Shown: piece by piece, positions 63,249-64,000 of the stretch | How positions within the stretch are numbered: position 1 is the first letter of the stretch | Layout of the letters: each line of letters begins with the position of its first letter | DNA from: Paramecium tetraurelia | Lineage: Eukaryota > Ciliophora > Oligohymenophorea > Peniculida > Parameciidae | DNA length: 64,000 nucleotides | Assembly (NCBI RefSeq): GCF_000165425.1 | Contig: NW_001799018.1 | Coordinates: forward strand, 127,649-191,648 | Direction of reading: 5' to 3' | The notes under the pieces: model-generated | Told to the model about the DNA's origin: nothing | The model's database searches: none | Seen by the model: the letters and a program-made list of their open reading frames with translations, nothing else | Made by a program: the position numbers and the translations under genes

Positions 63249-64000
63249 ATTACTTTAAGTTAAAGAACCTTTTTGATATCATGTTTAATTCTTATATATA
63301 CCCAATAATTAACTAGTAATTACTTCTATTCTTATTGGAACGCCAAGTTCCAAAGATCTAATTCTATCTATAAAATTATAGAACATCATTCAACTGAAAC
63401 AATAAATGAAATTTAAGTTTTTTTGTATTCATTCGCCTCAATTCACTTAAAGAAAGAGATATATGTTAAATTTAATAAATAATTAATAATCAACCTTGGG
63501 ATTATTTCCTTTTAAATTGATTTCTAAGTAGAAATAATAACTTCCATTAAACTCTTAAGACATATGTTAAATCATGTAAATATTTATAGAATGAGATCTC
63601 AAAGAGAATGATATCAAGAATAAAGGGGTTCGTAATGGAACTAAATTAAAAATTGTATTTTAGAATTAATTGTACTTATTTTTATCACATTTTTTAATTT
63701 ATCTTTTCTACACTGCATTCTCTTTACAACAATCATGAACAAATTTAGAATTAAAGTAAAATATCTATTTCTTATAAAAATTAAAAGCGGTAGAATTTTA
63801 GCTCTTATGATTTATTACAAATAAATTTATATGGTATTGGTAATTTTATGTATTTATAATTTTACTATGTGAATCCAACATCTTAATTTATTCTAGAAGG
63901 TAGATTCAAAGGTTGATTATGTAAAGGTAATACATAAATAACAAAATTTTATTTTAAAGCAGCAATAAAGAGTAACTTAAATTAATAATCTTTAAATATA
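63249..64000. other. AT-rich end of window
   Basis: About 750 nt with no protein-like frame, RNA gene or repeat that I can support. Confidence 0.5.

Overview
The window is eukaryotic, AT-rich and almost certainly ciliate macronuclear DNA, most probably Paramecium. Three observations support this. Long, family-matching reading frames are open only if TAA and TAG are read as glutamine and TGA is the sole stop. Nearly every gene is interrupted by tiny introns (about 80 in total, mostly 20-32 nt, almost all GTA...TAG/AAG). A trichocyst matrix protein gene is present, a secretory cargo family typical of Paramecium. Genes are tightly packed, with convergent 3' ends as close as 17 nt. All CDS coordinates below run from start codon to TGA and include the introns. 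I translated by hand under the ciliate code and checked that each spliced length is a multiple of three.

Left part (1-31.3 kb). A 5'-truncated mPGES-2-like protein and a small Gln-rich protein come first. They are followed by a Myb-like nuclear protein and a trichocyst matrix protein (both minus). Next are a cyclic-nucleotide-type K+ channel with a C-terminal CCHC zinc knuckle, a senescence-domain protein, Elongator subunit ELP2 and a VPS39/TGFBRAP1-type vesicle-tethering protein. Then come a hybrid histidine kinase, an Arp1-like actin-related protein and ribosomal protein uS12 (RPS23). Two cysteine-rich extracellular proteins (one 1715 aa and multi-pass, one 587 aa and secreted) flank an EF-hand gene.

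Middle and right part (31.9-63.2 kb). This is rich in coiled-coil proteins and signalling enzymes. Six protein kinases (Aurora-like, MAPK, CK1, ULK/CAMK-like, EF-hand/PH/kinase, one unclassified) and one clear pseudokinase lie in about 26 kb. Two DUSP-type ubiquitin proteases are present, one with catalytic residues and one apparently dead. There is also a secreted acidic protein ending in a beta/gamma-crystallin domain (a fold used by ciliate dense-core granule proteins), a MORN-repeat protein with an in-frame TGA where Trp is expected, and a small helix-turn-helix protein.

Several short stretches look like decayed genes: 5.8-6.1, 12.6-12.8, 37.2-37.6 and 56.6-57.0 kb. Gene-poor AT-rich stretches occur at 39.3-41.5 kb and 61.9-64 kb. 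No tRNA, rRNA, CRISPR array, transposase or telomeric repeat was recognised. The most interesting items are the in-frame TGA in the MORN gene, the active/dead USP pair, the pseudokinase, the zinc-knuckle K+ channel, and granule-type cargo genes of two families in one window.
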